Shown here: piece after piece, positions 18,279-27,866 of the stretch
How positions within the stretch are numbered: position 1 is the first letter of the stretch
How the letters are laid out: every line of letters begins with the position of its first letter
Assembly (NCBI GenBank): GCA_038148895.1
Contig: JBBVGQ010000001.1
Length of the DNA: 64,000 nt
Source of the DNA: Tamlana sp038148895
GTDB lineage: Bacteria > Bacteroidota > Bacteroidia > Flavobacteriales > Flavobacteriaceae
Strand: one strand, 5' to 3'
The notes under the pieces: generated by a model
Databases searched by the model: none
Told to the model about the DNA's origin: nothing
Seen by the model: the letters and a program-made list of their open reading frames with translations, nothing else
Position numbers and translations under genes: made by a program

Positions 18279-19910
18279 TTAATGATTTATAATATTAGAT
18301 ATTCCTTTTAACGGAATGACTGCCCATTGTGGGCGCGAATTGAGTTCATATCCCAATTCGTAAACTGCTTTTTCAAGTAAGCAATATTTCAGAATAAAAA
18401 TACGCTCTTGATTGTATCCTAAATTTAAATTTGCGTTTTGTGTTTCGGTAACATAAGTGCCCAAAAACAAACCGGTTATGTATCTGTATAATATTTCGGA
18501 AGCCTTAAACAGAGTGTCTAAAGATGCTTTGTAATGTTCTTTATGGTTGTTGAAAACGTTTGCATAAATGGCATAATGGAATGACCTGAACAAACCTGCA
18601 ACGTCTTTTAACGGCGGTTGTTTTACCTTTCTGTCGCGGATAGTGCTCTCTGGTTCTCCTTCAAAATCAAGAATGTAAAAGTCATTGTCTTTTACCAATA
18701 TTTGGCCTAAATGATAATCGCCATGAATCCTAATACGTTCTCCTTTGAGTTTGGTCCAATTGAAATCAACAAAACGTTTTCTAATCTCATTTTTCTTATC
18801 AAGAAATTCGTTTGCCAAGTCTAGAGCCAATCCCTCAAGTTTGTGAAGGTTGTTCTCAATGGTGTTCAATCTGTTTTGAAATTGATGCAACATTTTATTC
18901 TTTAGCCAAACTTCGTAATCACCATTGTAGTGGGCGGGTGTGAATGCCGTTTCTTCAAATTCAGAGCCTAAGGCAATGTGCATTTCTGCCGTTCGTTTTG
19001 CCAAAGTTTGCACTTGTGTAAATAAATTTAAACCAACCCAATCAATAATTTGAGGCGGAATATCTTGAATTGTTAAACGTTGATATAACTCCGTGTTTGG
19101 TAACACATCAACGTTAATGGCCTTATACTCCAAATTAGAAAACACCTTGTGCAATTCCTTGAGTGTATAATCCCAGGCATCACCTTCATTTGGAATCATT
19201 TCCTGCATTAAACCAATGGTAATGTTCACATTATTTGAATCCACAACATTGATGCTTCCCAAATAGGCCGGAGTGTTTTTGTAACCCTTTTTTTCTGATA
19301 GAAAACGGCTCATTTCGTAATCGGGATTTTTATCTGCAAAAATTCTCCTGAAAAATTTTAAAACATATTTTTCATTGTACACCAAAGATGTATTGCTTTG
19401 TTCCAATCCCATAAACCTTGAAGACTCGTATTGTACATCGCTGAACAAATGGCTTTTGTGGTACTGAACTTTTGTTGTGTCTATTGGCTCGGCGGTGGCA
19501 ATACGCTCAAAAACCAATTTTCTGTAGGCCTCTAAGTTTGTGGCGTCAATAATATAACCTTTATGGTCATTGATTTGAATGGGTAGAATCCTATCTTTTT
19601 TTGCAAAATTCTCATCGGTTACAAAAGCAATAGGCAAAAAGTAATGCTGATAAAAAGCTTCAACAAAATTCACTTCCAAGATTAGCCCATAATATACCTC
19701 ACCGCTTTGTTGAATTTTGAAAAACTCAGCCAGTTCAATATATTTTAGCTTGCTTGATTTACCGCCATACCAACGTTGCTTAACAATGTATGTTTCCAGA
19801 ACATCAGATAAAAACGTTTTAACAAAATCACGACTATCCAACAAGTCTTCCCAAGGCATATTGCTCTGGAAAATTGGTTGAAAAGTAGATGTTGAAACGT
19901 TGTTGGCCAT
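18279..19910 (-). CDS. Maltokinase-like phosphotransferase
   Basis: 543 aa. The C-terminal half has the aminoglycoside-phosphotransferase/maltokinase catalytic core RIHGDYHLGQILVKDND followed by FYILDFEGEP (HGDxH and the metal-binding DFEG). The N-terminal ~120 residues match the cap domain of maltokinases (KQRWYGGKSSKLKYIELAEF). Predicted reaction: ATP + maltose to maltose-1-phosphate. Position between glgE and glgB, 1 bp after glgE, supports a role feeding GlgE. No trehalose synthase fusion or neighbour is present in the window, so the source of maltose is not the TreS route of actinobacteria as far as visible. Confidence 0.87.
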   Translation of the reverse strand: MANNVSTSTFQPIFQSNMPWEDLLDSRDFVKTFLSDVLETYIVKQRWYGGKSSKLKYIELAEFFKIQQSGEVYYGLILEVNFVEAFYQHYFLPIAFVTDENFAKKDRILPIQINDHKGYIIDATNLEAYRKLVFERIATAEPIDTTKVQYHKSHLFSDVQYESSRFMGLEQSNTSLVYNEKYVLKFFRRIFADKNPDYEMSRFLSEKKGYKNTPAYLGSINVVDSNNVNITIGLMQEMIPNEGDAWDYTLKELHKVFSNLEYKAINVDVLPNTELYQRLTIQDIPPQIIDWVGLNLFTQVQTLAKRTAEMHIALGSEFEETAFTPAHYNGDYEVWLKNKMLHQFQNRLNTIENNLHKLEGLALDLANEFLDKKNEIRKRFVDFNWTKLKGERIRIHGDYHLGQILVKDNDFYILDFEGEPESTIRDRKVKQPPLKDVAGLFRSFHYAIYANVFNNHKEHYKASLDTLFKASEILYRYITGLFLGTYVTETQNANLNLGYNQERIFILKYCLLEKAVYELGYELNSRPQWAVIPLKGISNIINH

Positions 19911-19911
19911 A

Positions 19912-21849
19912 TTATTTGTTTATTTTGAAAATATGAAATGGCATTGTAGGCTGCAGTTCTACAAAATTCCATTCGTTGTTCCAATTATAACGGCTATCTG
20001 TAATTAAATCGTGCATTTCAATATTGTCTCCTGGATTAACACCTAAATCATACAAAGGCATCTGTACCACACCTTGTTGCGAATTGTGGGAATCTAAACT
20101 TATGACTACAAAGATTTCATTGGTTCTATCATCATTCCATTTATAGAATGCCATTAAATTATCATTATGGATATCGCAGAATTTAATATTGTTGGTTTGC
20201 TGTAAAGCAGGGTTGTGATTCCTAATGTAGTTTATCTTTGCTATTAAAGTAGTGAGCTTGTTTTTTATGCTCCAATCATAATGTGTGATTTGAAATTTCT
20301 CTGAATTCAAATATTCCTCTTTTCCTAATAAAGGTTTTGAAAGCATATATTCAAAAACTGGTCCGTAAATACCGATAGACGAGCTTAATGTTGCCGCAAG
20401 CGCATAACGTAGTATATGTTTCGATTCGTTGGCACCTTGCAAATGGTAAGGGTTAATGTCTGGTGTGTTGGGCCAAAAGTTGGGTTGCATGTATTCCCTT
20501 AATTCTGTTTTGGTCAACTCTTCAACATATTGAATGAGGTCATGTTTACTTTCACGCCAAGTAAAATAGGTGTAAGACTGTGTGTATCCTTGTTTTGCCA
20601 ATTGCTGCATTACCTTTGGTGCCGTAAAGGCCTCAGCCAAAAATATCACATCTTGGTGTTTTGCTTTTACCTGCGAAATAATCCAGTTCCAAAAGTAGAA
20701 AGGTTTGGTGTGTGGGTTATCTACCCTAAAGATTTTAATGCCACAATCTATCCAATACATTAAGATATCCAGACACTCTTTCCATAGGTTTTCATGGTCT
20801 TCGCTTTCCCAATAAATAGGGAGGATATCTTGGTATTTTTTTGGTGGGTTTTCAGCATATTGAACGGTGCCATCTGGTCGCCACTTAAACCATTTGGGAT
20901 GCTCTTTTACCCAAGGGTGGTCTGGTGCTGCCTGAAGCGCATAATCCATGGCAATTTCCAAGTTATTGTCTTTGGCCGCTTGAATCAAGGATTTAAAATC
21001 GTCAAGCGATCCGAGTTGTGGATGAATATCTTTATGCCCACCGTATTGAGACCCAATACCCCAACAAGAGCCAACATCATCATGTTTGGCCTCTGTGGTG
21101 TTGTTTTTACCTTTTCTGTTAACTTCGCCAATGGGGTGTATAGGTGGAAAGTAAACCACATCAAAGCCCATACTTTTTACCCTTGGTAGTAAACGGGCAC
21201 AATCATTAAACGTTCCGTGAACGCCATCGTGTTCAGATGCAGAGCGAGGAAAAAACTCGTACCACGTACTGAATCTTGCTTTTTTTCGGTCTACATAAAC
21301 TTGATAATCTTTTGAAGTGTTGGCAAGAATTTTTGCTGGATTGTCGAAAAAGATTTTATAAAGTCTGTCTTTTGCTGCTTCGGTAATGGCCTCGCCATAA
21401 TCGTTTTCACTTTTAAAAATACGATGCAGATGTTCTAAATAAGTTTTTACTTCACCATTTACCTTCTCAATAAGAGGTTTAATCAACTCAGCGCCTTCCA
21501 AAAGCTCAGAAACAACGTGTTGCCCGTCGTTAATTTTTCTAATTAATCCGTAGCGCCAATTCAGGGCATAATCCACCCAAGCTTCTACTTTATAGGTGTA
21601 AAACCCTTGTTTTTCAACCTTAAAGGATGCCTGCCATTCGTCGTTATGACGCAGTTTCATTCTGGTTTCCTTCCAGGTTTTGTCGTTTTCATGTTTGTAC
21701 AATACCGAAACACCTAAAACATCATGGCCATCTGCTAAGACATTTGCGTCAATATTAACAATTTCGTTTACAACGCGTTTTATATAAAATTCGCCACAAT
21801 TTACGCTCGGCGAAACATAATCAATTAAAACTCTTTTTTGGTTTAGCAT
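19912..21849 (-). CDS. glgE: Alpha-1,4-glucan:maltose-1-phosphate maltosyltransferase
   Basis: 645 aa, GH13_3. An N-terminal beta-domain (about 15-120) leads to a helical segment, then the barrel with the diagnostic DVVYFPPIHPIGEVNRKG strand, nucleophile D377 in IFRVDNPHTKP and general acid E406 in FLAEAF. GlgE extends alpha-1,4-glucans using maltose-1-phosphate in the cytoplasm. Neighbours on the same strand are a GT4 synthase, glgC, a maltokinase-like gene and glgB, which is the complete GlgE-pathway set. Length is near that of characterised GlgE enzymes. Confidence 0.93.
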   Translation of the reverse strand: MLNQKRVLIDYVSPSVNCGEFYIKRVVNEIVNIDANVLADGHDVLGVSVLYKHENDKTWKETRMKLRHNDEWQASFKVEKQGFYTYKVEAWVDYALNWRYGLIRKINDGQHVVSELLEGAELIKPLIEKVNGEVKTYLEHLHRIFKSENDYGEAITEAAKDRLYKIFFDNPAKILANTSKDYQVYVDRKKARFSTWYEFFPRSASEHDGVHGTFNDCARLLPRVKSMGFDVVYFPPIHPIGEVNRKGKNNTTEAKHDDVGSCWGIGSQYGGHKDIHPQLGSLDDFKSLIQAAKDNNLEIAMDYALQAAPDHPWVKEHPKWFKWRPDGTVQYAENPPKKYQDILPIYWESEDHENLWKECLDILMYWIDCGIKIFRVDNPHTKPFYFWNWIISQVKAKHQDVIFLAEAFTAPKVMQQLAKQGYTQSYTYFTWRESKHDLIQYVEELTKTELREYMQPNFWPNTPDINPYHLQGANESKHILRYALAATLSSSIGIYGPVFEYMLSKPLLGKEEYLNSEKFQITHYDWSIKNKLTTLIAKINYIRNHNPALQQTNNIKFCDIHNDNLMAFYKWNDDRTNEIFVVISLDSHNSQQGVVQMPLYDLGVNPGDNIEMHDLITDSRYNWNNEWNFVELQPTMPFHIFKINK

Positions 21850-21885
21850 TACTTGGTTAGTTATATGATAATATCAATAATTTTA

Positions 21886-23154
21886 TTATTCTATTATGAA
21901 TCCTTTTGGTATTGTCGCCCCATTTTTAACAACCACAATACCTTCTTTAATGCAATAAGTTTCGGTTTCCGTGTCTTCTAGATGTTTGCCTCCGTTAATT
22001 TTTACATCGTCCCCTATACGGCAGTTTTTGTCTACAATGCAGTTTTTAATAAAGCATCGTTCACCAATGCCCATTAGGATTTCAATTTTATTGGTTTCCA
22101 TCTCTTCCAAGGTTTCATAATAATCGCTTCCCATCATGTAAGTATTGATAACGATGGACTCTTTTCCGATTCTTGAGCGAATACCGATTACCGATTTTTC
22201 AATTTTAGAGGCACTTATAATACAACCCTCAGAAATAACTGCCTTGTCCAAAAGGGTTCCTGCTACCTTTGTAGTAGGAAGCATTCTGGCATGGGTGTAT
22301 ATTCGTTTATCCCTGTCATATAAATCGAATTTTGGGATATCATCCGTAAGCCCAAGATTAGCTTCAAAGAACGATTCTACAGTTCCTATATCGGTCCAAT
22401 AGCCTTCGTATTGGTAACTTAGGGTTTTGTGGGTATCAATAGATTGAGGAATAATTTCCTTACCAAAGTCTACAGTATCTGGATTCTCCATTAACTTCAC
22501 AAGCAAATCTTTGTTGAACACATAAATTCCCATAGATGCCAGATAATTTCTCCCTTGTGCTTTCATCTCATCACTAACTTCTGATGTCCATTCTGGCAAC
22601 AAACTTGCGTCAGGTTTTTCTATAAAAGAGGTTATAATATTTTCCTCATTAGCTTTTAAAATACCAAAACCCGTGGCGTCTTTTGCATTTACTGGAATGG
22701 TTGCAATTGAAATTTCAGAACCACTATCTTCATGCGCTTCAATCATTTTATCATAATCCATTTGATATAATTGGTCACCGGATAATATTAATGCATAATC
22801 AAAATCGTGACGTAAAAAATGGTGCATACTCTGTCTTACCGCATCCGCCGTTCCCTGAAACCAAGTTTTGTTCTCTGGAGTTTGTTCCGCCGCCAATACA
22901 TCAACGAAAGCACTACTGAAAAAACTAAAGTGATACGTGTTTTTTATGTGTTTGTTTAACCCAGCAGAATTAAATTGCGTTAACACAAAAATTCTTTTGA
23001 TGTCTGCATTAATACAATTTGAAATAGGAATGTCTACCAATCTGTATTTACCCGCGATTGGAACTGCAGGTTTTGATCTTCTGTCTGTTAATGGATAAAG
23101 TCTGGATCCTTGACCGCCACCTAAAACAATGGCCAATACTTTATTGTTAATCAT
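21886..23154 (-). CDS. glgC: Glucose-1-phosphate adenylyltransferase
   Basis: 422 aa. N-terminal nucleotidyltransferase motif GGGQGSRLYPLTDRRSKPAV, then RLVDIPISNCINA, the YLASMGIYVF segment and a C-terminal left-handed beta-helix ending EGIVVVKNGATIPKGF. Makes ADP-glucose from glucose-1-phosphate and ATP; usually allosterically controlled. It lies 31 bp after the GT4 synthase and 36 bp before glgE, so it would supply ADP-glucose to the GT4 enzyme. Confidence 0.95.
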   Translation of the reverse strand: MINNKVLAIVLGGGQGSRLYPLTDRRSKPAVPIAGKYRLVDIPISNCINADIKRIFVLTQFNSAGLNKHIKNTYHFSFFSSAFVDVLAAEQTPENKTWFQGTADAVRQSMHHFLRHDFDYALILSGDQLYQMDYDKMIEAHEDSGSEISIATIPVNAKDATGFGILKANEENIITSFIEKPDASLLPEWTSEVSDEMKAQGRNYLASMGIYVFNKDLLVKLMENPDTVDFGKEIIPQSIDTHKTLSYQYEGYWTDIGTVESFFEANLGLTDDIPKFDLYDRDKRIYTHARMLPTTKVAGTLLDKAVISEGCIISASKIEKSVIGIRSRIGKESIVINTYMMGSDYYETLEEMETNKIEILMGIGERCFIKNCIVDKNCRIGDDVKINGGKHLEDTETETYCIKEGIVVVKNGATIPKGFIIE

Positions 23155-23185
23155 ATCTTTTGGATTTACTTGTTAGTGCTGAGTT

Positions 23186-24388
23186 TTATAATAGAGATTT
23201 GTAAAGTTCTTCAACCTGTTTGGCAATGGCAACCCAATCGAAATATTCTTCCACGCGTTTTCTGCCCTTAATGGCCATGGATTCGCGCATTGCTTTGTCA
23301 CCTATTACTTTGTTTATTCCTTCGGCTAAATCTCTCGAAAACTTATCAGGGTTTACTGGCTCAAAAGGAGCTTCGGTTTGTTGTTCCAAAGGAATTAAAA
23401 GCCCTGTTTCACCATGAACAACAACTTCTTTAATACCGCCAACGGCACTGGCAACAACAGCGGTTTTACAAGCCATGGCTTCAACATTTATAATTCCGAA
23501 AGGCTCATAAATTGAAGGACAACAAAATACATCGGCATGCGAATAGAGTTGAATTATTTCTTCCTTAGTAACCATTTTGTCAATCCAAACAACGTTGTCT
23601 CGCGTCTTTTTTACTTCGTTAACGGCATCTTCCATTTCTTTGCCAATTTCTTTGGTATCGGGTGCCCCTGCACATAATACAATTTGAGTATCTGGATTGA
23701 TATATTTAATAGCATTAACTAAATGAATAATCCCCTTTTGTCGTGTAATTCTACCAACAAAAAGAACATATGGTTTGGTTTTGTCCACCCCATAAGCGTC
23801 AAGCGTTTCGGTATTTGAAGTTGCTTGGTATTGTTCCAAATTTATACCATTGTATATTACTTTAACTTTATCTGGGTCAACATTGAAATATTTAAGAACA
23901 TCTTCTTTAGTCTCCTCAGAAACCGCTATTAAGGCATCGGCCATTTCAATTGCGGTTTTTTCAACCCAAGACGAAGCATCATATCCTCTTCCTAATTGCT
24001 CGCGCTTCCAAGGCCTTAAAGGTTCTAGCGAATGGGTGGTAATCACCAGTGGGGTACCGTAGCAAAGTTTTGAGACAATACCAGCAAAATGCGCATACCA
24101 TGTGTGGCAGTGCACTACGTCGGCATCGGTTGGTTCGGCATTCATATGCAAACAGGTGGCGAGTGTTTTAAAAACGGACTTTAATTTGTCATCTGAACCA
24201 GCAAAAACACCATCATCAAAAGGATATCCGGTTACGGTAAGGTTGCCTGATTTTTGGTCTTGGTCACCAAAGCACCTAACGTCCATTTCCATTAATTTGG
24301 ATAATTCATCTGCCAAATATTCAACATGAACCCCTGCTCCACCATAAACATATGGCGGAAACTCCCTGGTATAAAAAAGTGCTTTCAT
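23186..24388 (-). CDS. GT4 glycogen synthase / maltose-1-phosphate synthase (GlgA/GlgM-type)
   Basis: 400 aa, GT-B fold of family GT4, shorter than the GT5 GlgA class (~480 aa). N-terminus MKALFYTREFPPYVYGGAGV; C-terminal nucleotide-sugar site CPSIYEPFGIINVEAMACK with the E-x7-E motif. This type was named Corynebacterium-type glycogen synthase and, in mycobacteria, GlgM, which joins ADP-glucose and glucose-1-phosphate to give maltose-1-phosphate. The presence of glgC and glgE next door favours the GlgM reaction, but glycogen synthase activity is not excluded. First gene of the operon; upstream lies a 600-bp leader with inverted repeats. Confidence 0.85.
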   Translation of the reverse strand: MKALFYTREFPPYVYGGAGVHVEYLADELSKLMEMDVRCFGDQDQKSGNLTVTGYPFDDGVFAGSDDKLKSVFKTLATCLHMNAEPTDADVVHCHTWYAHFAGIVSKLCYGTPLVITTHSLEPLRPWKREQLGRGYDASSWVEKTAIEMADALIAVSEETKEDVLKYFNVDPDKVKVIYNGINLEQYQATSNTETLDAYGVDKTKPYVLFVGRITRQKGIIHLVNAIKYINPDTQIVLCAGAPDTKEIGKEMEDAVNEVKKTRDNVVWIDKMVTKEEIIQLYSHADVFCCPSIYEPFGIINVEAMACKTAVVASAVGGIKEVVVHGETGLLIPLEQQTEAPFEPVNPDKFSRDLAEGINKVIGDKAMRESMAIKGRKRVEEYFDWVAIAKQVEELYKSLL

Positions 24389-24492
24389 ATAATTATTGTC
24401 TCATAAAATTGGTTAATAGCCAGTCAAAAGAAAGAAAATTAACAACTAAACCAGGCATTTTAATGTTACAAAATTGAAAAATTACAACAACG

Positions 24493-24537
24493 TTACTTTG
24501 TTTTGTGTTTCATTGCCAATCGAGCAAAACAAAGTAA
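24493..24537. repeat. 13-bp perfect inverted repeat upstream of the glycogen operon
   Basis: TTACTTTGTTTTG (24493-24505) and CAAAACAAAGTAA (24525-24537), 19-bp spacer, 105 bp upstream of the GT4 synthase start. No T-run follows on the minus strand, so it is more likely an operator or leader hairpin than a terminator. Confidence 0.7.
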
Positions 24538-24547
24538 GGAAATTATA

Positions 24548-24695
24548 AAATTGTTAATAACCATTATTGGGTTTGAATCCTATGCCTCCAAAAACTTAAT
24601 TTCACTTAAGTATAGTAAATTAAGGGCTTTTTGAGGGTTTGTTGTTTTGTTTTTATTCTTATGTTATAAACATACAAAATAATTATTAACAATTT
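24548..24695. repeat. Spaced 13-bp inverted repeat upstream of the glycogen operon
   Basis: AAATTGTTAATAA (24548-24560) and TTATTAACAATTT (24683-24695), 122 bp apart, perfect complements. Could be paired regulator sites; AT-rich composition makes chance more likely than for the first repeat. Confidence 0.45.
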
Positions 24696-24928
24696 GAGGC
24701 AATTTTATTTTTTGAAGAAAATAAGGCAAAATTCCAATTAAGGGAAATTATCATTAACGAAATTGGATTAAAACATGTAATTACTTCAAATTTTTCAAAC
24801 AAATAAAGTTAAGATTTGATATGAATACAGCTTGGGTATAAAATCAAAAAACAAAGAGCCTTCAACTCGGGCTGAAATCCATCTAATTTTAATTAAGACC
24901 TATTGCTTTTTAAATGAATTTAAGATTT

Positions 24929-24960
24929 AAAAGCCCACGGAAATATATACGAGGGCTTTT
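24929..24960 (-). terminator. Intrinsic terminator of the unknown membrane-protein gene
   Basis: Arms AAAAGCCC / GGGCTTTT (8 bp, then one mismatch and 2 more pairs), starting 26 bp after the stop at 24987 on the minus strand. Confidence 0.7.
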
Positions 24961-24986
24961 TACAAACAATAAAAAGTCTATTATTT

Positions 24987-25784
24987 TTAACTGCCGCCCA
25001 ATAACAATATCAGTGTAATGAGCATTACATTGCCTTTATTGAATGCTCCCCAAGTATAATTGTCCTTAAACTCTCCACCTGTATCGGGTTTTGTGGTTTG
25101 GCTTTGGTACGCAAAAACATTTGTTTGTATCATCAATGCCAGTCGGGCAGTCAGGTATATATTCAATCCTAAAACCAACGCAGCCGTAAGCCTAGTGAGG
25201 TCCGTTGTACCTCCGCCAGATTTAAACTTATCTGCACCTATGCCATAAGCTATCATAGCCCCCCACATAAAATGTACAAGATGGTTTTGAAACAGAGGAT
25301 TGAACATGAGCAGCCTTAGCTGAAAATCAATAAAACTAGCGGTATAATAATCAGTACTAATACCACTATAAACTAACCCTAATGAAGCATACAAAGCCGC
25401 TTTAGTGAAAACCGCTAATTGCATAAAATATGCCGCATTTAAACACCATAGCGTTTGGTTGTCGTCAAACCCAAAACCGGCGCCCAAGGCAAGCATAGCT
25501 CTTGCAAAAGCAAAGGTAGAAGCAGGGTCGTGGGTTTCTAATTCGCTACCCATTTCCTCGATGGTTTGAGGATTTTGTGCTTCAATAAAGTTGAAGGGAT
25601 CTAATGCTTCGGGTATTTCACCTAAGCCATAATTGGAACTGGTTGTTTGATCTGCCATTGCCATTAAATCTGATGTGGAATCTAGATTGTTAACGGCATA
25701 ACCATAATCTAATTGCGCATAAGAGTTAAAGCAAAATAATAACAGTAGAAAAGGGGAAACCAAGCGAAGTAATTTTGTTTTCAT
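24987..25784 (-). CDS. Unknown secreted or membrane protein
   Basis: 265 aa, not recognised. A signal peptide (LRLVSPFLLLLFCFNSYAQ) is followed by a polar region (about 25-85) rich in Asp, Ser and Thr, then four or five hydrophobic stretches (about 90-105, 115-145, 160-180, 200-225 and the final LMITLILLLGGS). The mature protein therefore seems integral to a membrane, despite the cleavable-looking signal. A single-gene unit by its own terminator; lepA lies 144 bp upstream on the same strand. Confidence 0.7.
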   Translation of the reverse strand: MKTKLLRLVSPFLLLLFCFNSYAQLDYGYAVNNLDSTSDLMAMADQTTSSNYGLGEIPEALDPFNFIEAQNPQTIEEMGSELETHDPASTFAFARAMLALGAGFGFDDNQTLWCLNAAYFMQLAVFTKAALYASLGLVYSGISTDYYTASFIDFQLRLLMFNPLFQNHLVHFMWGAMIAYGIGADKFKSGGGTTDLTRLTAALVLGLNIYLTARLALMIQTNVFAYQSQTTKPDTGGEFKDNYTWGAFNKGNVMLITLILLLGGS

Positions 25785-25928
25785 AATATATAATTTGATT
25801 GGTTGCGTACTAAAAAAGCAGCATCAATATCATGAAAATTTGAAGCTTTCGAGATTAAAAGGTACAACAATTATTTTAACCAAACAATAGTTTTGCTTGA
25901 TTGGGCTTAAGCAATCGTCTTAAAAAGA

Positions 25929-27725
25929 CTAATCATTTAGCTTTAAAACGGCCATAAACGCTTGTTGTGGGATCTCAACATTACCCACTTGGCGCATTCG
26001 TTTTTTACCCTTTTTCTGCTTTTCAAGAAGTTTGCGTTTACGTGAAATATCACCACCGTAACATTTTGCTGTTACATCTTTTCGAAGGGCCTTAATGGTT
26101 TCGCGCGAAATAATTTTTGCTCCAATTGCCGCTTGAATAGGAATGTCAAATTGTTGACGCGGAATCAATTCTTTCAACTTTTCACACATTTTTCGACCAA
26201 TAGTTTGCGCATTGTCAGCGTGAATTAGTGCAGAAAGCGCGTCAACGGGTTGGGCATTCAGTAAAATATCCAATCGAACCAATTTTGAAGGTTTCATACC
26301 AATAGGATGGTAATCAAAAGAGGCGTATCCTTTTGAAACGGTTTTTAGTCTATCGTAAAAATCAAATACTATTTCGGCAAGGGGCATTTCAAAAGTCAGT
26401 TCCACACGCTCTGGAGTTAGATAAGTTTGATTGGTGATAATGCCACGTTTTTCAATACACAACGACATTACATTACCAATAAAGTCAGATTTTGTAATGA
26501 TGGTTGCCTTTATATAAGGTTCTTCAACACGATTTAAAGTTGCTGGTTCTGGAAGGTCTGATGGGTTGTTTACTATAATAACTTCATCAGTATTTTTATT
26601 GGTAAAAGCATGGTACGATACGTTGGGAACAGTAGTAATTACCGTCATATCAAACTCGCGTTCCAGGCGTTCTTGGATAATTTCCATGTGAAGCATACCC
26701 AGGAAACCACAACGGAAACCAAAGCCTAATGCAGCAGAACTCTCCGGTTGAAACACTAATGAAGCATCGTTTAATTGTAGTTTTTCCATGGATGCGCGAA
26801 GCTCTTCGTAATCTTCGGTGTCAACAGGATAAATACCAGCAAAAACCATGGGTTTTACATTCTCAAAACCTTCAACAATGTTTTTTGTAGGATTGGCATA
26901 ATCGGTAATGGTATCACCAACCTTTACTTCCTTTGCTGTTTTAATGCCCGTAATCAAATAGCCCACATCACCAGTTTTAATAGTTTGTTTGGCTACTTGA
27001 CTCAGTTTTAAAGTGCCCACCTCGTCGGCATAATAGTCTTTACCTGTGGCCACAAATTTAATGTGTTGCCCTTTTTTAATCTCCCCGTTAAAAACTCTAA
27101 AATAGGTTTCAATACCTCTAAACGAGTTGTAAACCGAATCGAAAATCAATGCTTGCAAAGGCGCATTTGGGTCTCCTTTTGGTGCAGGAATACGTTCAAT
27201 AATCGCTTTTAAAATATTATCTACCCCATAACCAGTTTTTCCACTGGCATGAATTACTTCATCTGGGCTACACCCCAATAAATCAACAATATCGTCGGTA
27301 ACTTCCTCAGGGTTTGCACTTGGTAAATCTACCTTATTAAGCACAGGAATAATCTCCAAGTCATTTTCTAAGGCTAAGTATAAATTAGAAATGGTTTGTG
27401 CTTGAATACTTTGGGCGGCATCAACAATTAGAAGCGCACCTTCACAGGCGGCTATGCTTCTGGAAACTTCGTATGAGAAATCAACGTGACCAGGCGTGTC
27501 AATCAGGTTCAATACATAAGGTTCACCTTCAAATACATAATCCATTTGTATGGCGTGCGATTTTATGGTGATGCCACGTTCGCGCTCCAAATCCATATTA
27601 TCCAACAGCTGGTCTTGTTTTTCACGTGCAGTTACAGAACCTGTGTGGTCCAGTAAACGGTCTGCGAGCGTACTCTTTCCGTGGTCAATATGTGCAATAA
27701 TACAAAAGTTTCTGATGTTCTTCAT
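25929..27725 (-). CDS. lepA: Elongation factor 4 (ribosome back-translocase)
   Basis: 598 aa from the ATG at 27725 (MKNIRNFCIIAHIDHGKST); longer upstream reading lacks support and crosses the promoter. GTPase G1 AHIDHGKST, G2/G3 region with DTPGHVDF, G4 NKVDLP, then EF-G-like domains and the LepA-specific C-terminal domain ending in a Lys/Arg-rich CYGGDISRKRKLLEKQKKGK. Acts on stalled ribosomes. A perfect -7 box lies at 27754-27761. Divergent from the MG2/plug protein. Confidence 0.96.
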   Translation of the reverse strand: MKNIRNFCIIAHIDHGKSTLADRLLDHTGSVTAREKQDQLLDNMDLERERGITIKSHAIQMDYVFEGEPYVLNLIDTPGHVDFSYEVSRSIAACEGALLIVDAAQSIQAQTISNLYLALENDLEIIPVLNKVDLPSANPEEVTDDIVDLLGCSPDEVIHASGKTGYGVDNILKAIIERIPAPKGDPNAPLQALIFDSVYNSFRGIETYFRVFNGEIKKGQHIKFVATGKDYYADEVGTLKLSQVAKQTIKTGDVGYLITGIKTAKEVKVGDTITDYANPTKNIVEGFENVKPMVFAGIYPVDTEDYEELRASMEKLQLNDASLVFQPESSAALGFGFRCGFLGMLHMEIIQERLEREFDMTVITTVPNVSYHAFTNKNTDEVIIVNNPSDLPEPATLNRVEEPYIKATIITKSDFIGNVMSLCIEKRGIITNQTYLTPERVELTFEMPLAEIVFDFYDRLKTVSKGYASFDYHPIGMKPSKLVRLDILLNAQPVDALSALIHADNAQTIGRKMCEKLKELIPRQQFDIPIQAAIGAKIISRETIKALRKDVTAKCYGGDISRKRKLLEKQKKGKKRMRQVGNVEIPQQAFMAVLKLND

Positions 27726-27753
27726 AAAGCAATCTATACCTCGATATAATTTG

Positions 27754-27761
27754 CAAATATA
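27754..27761 (-). promoter_or_regulatory. -7 promoter box of lepA
   Basis: Perfect TATATTTG on the minus strand, 28 bp upstream of the lepA ATG; gives a leader of about 20 nt. Confidence 0.6.
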
Positions 27762-27866
27762 GATGTTTTTAAATGAGTTCTTAGTATAATTTTTTTTTGG
27801 CAATTAAACTTAAAGCCGTTTTTAAAGTCTTATTTTTACTACTAAAACCGATAACTTAGTTTTTTA

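Larger units (their letters stand above)
24389..24986. other. Gene-free region upstream of the glycogen operon
   Basis: About 600 bp with no credible ORF. It holds two sets of 13-bp perfect inverted repeats (24493-24537; 24548-24560 with 24683-24695) and, at its right end, the terminator of the next gene. I found no perfect TAnnTTTG box close to the GT4 start. Confidence 0.7.

Noticed and set aside
20794..21189. 131-codon rightward frame inside glgE
   Set aside because: Opposite to conserved GH13 motifs of GlgE, with no independent support.
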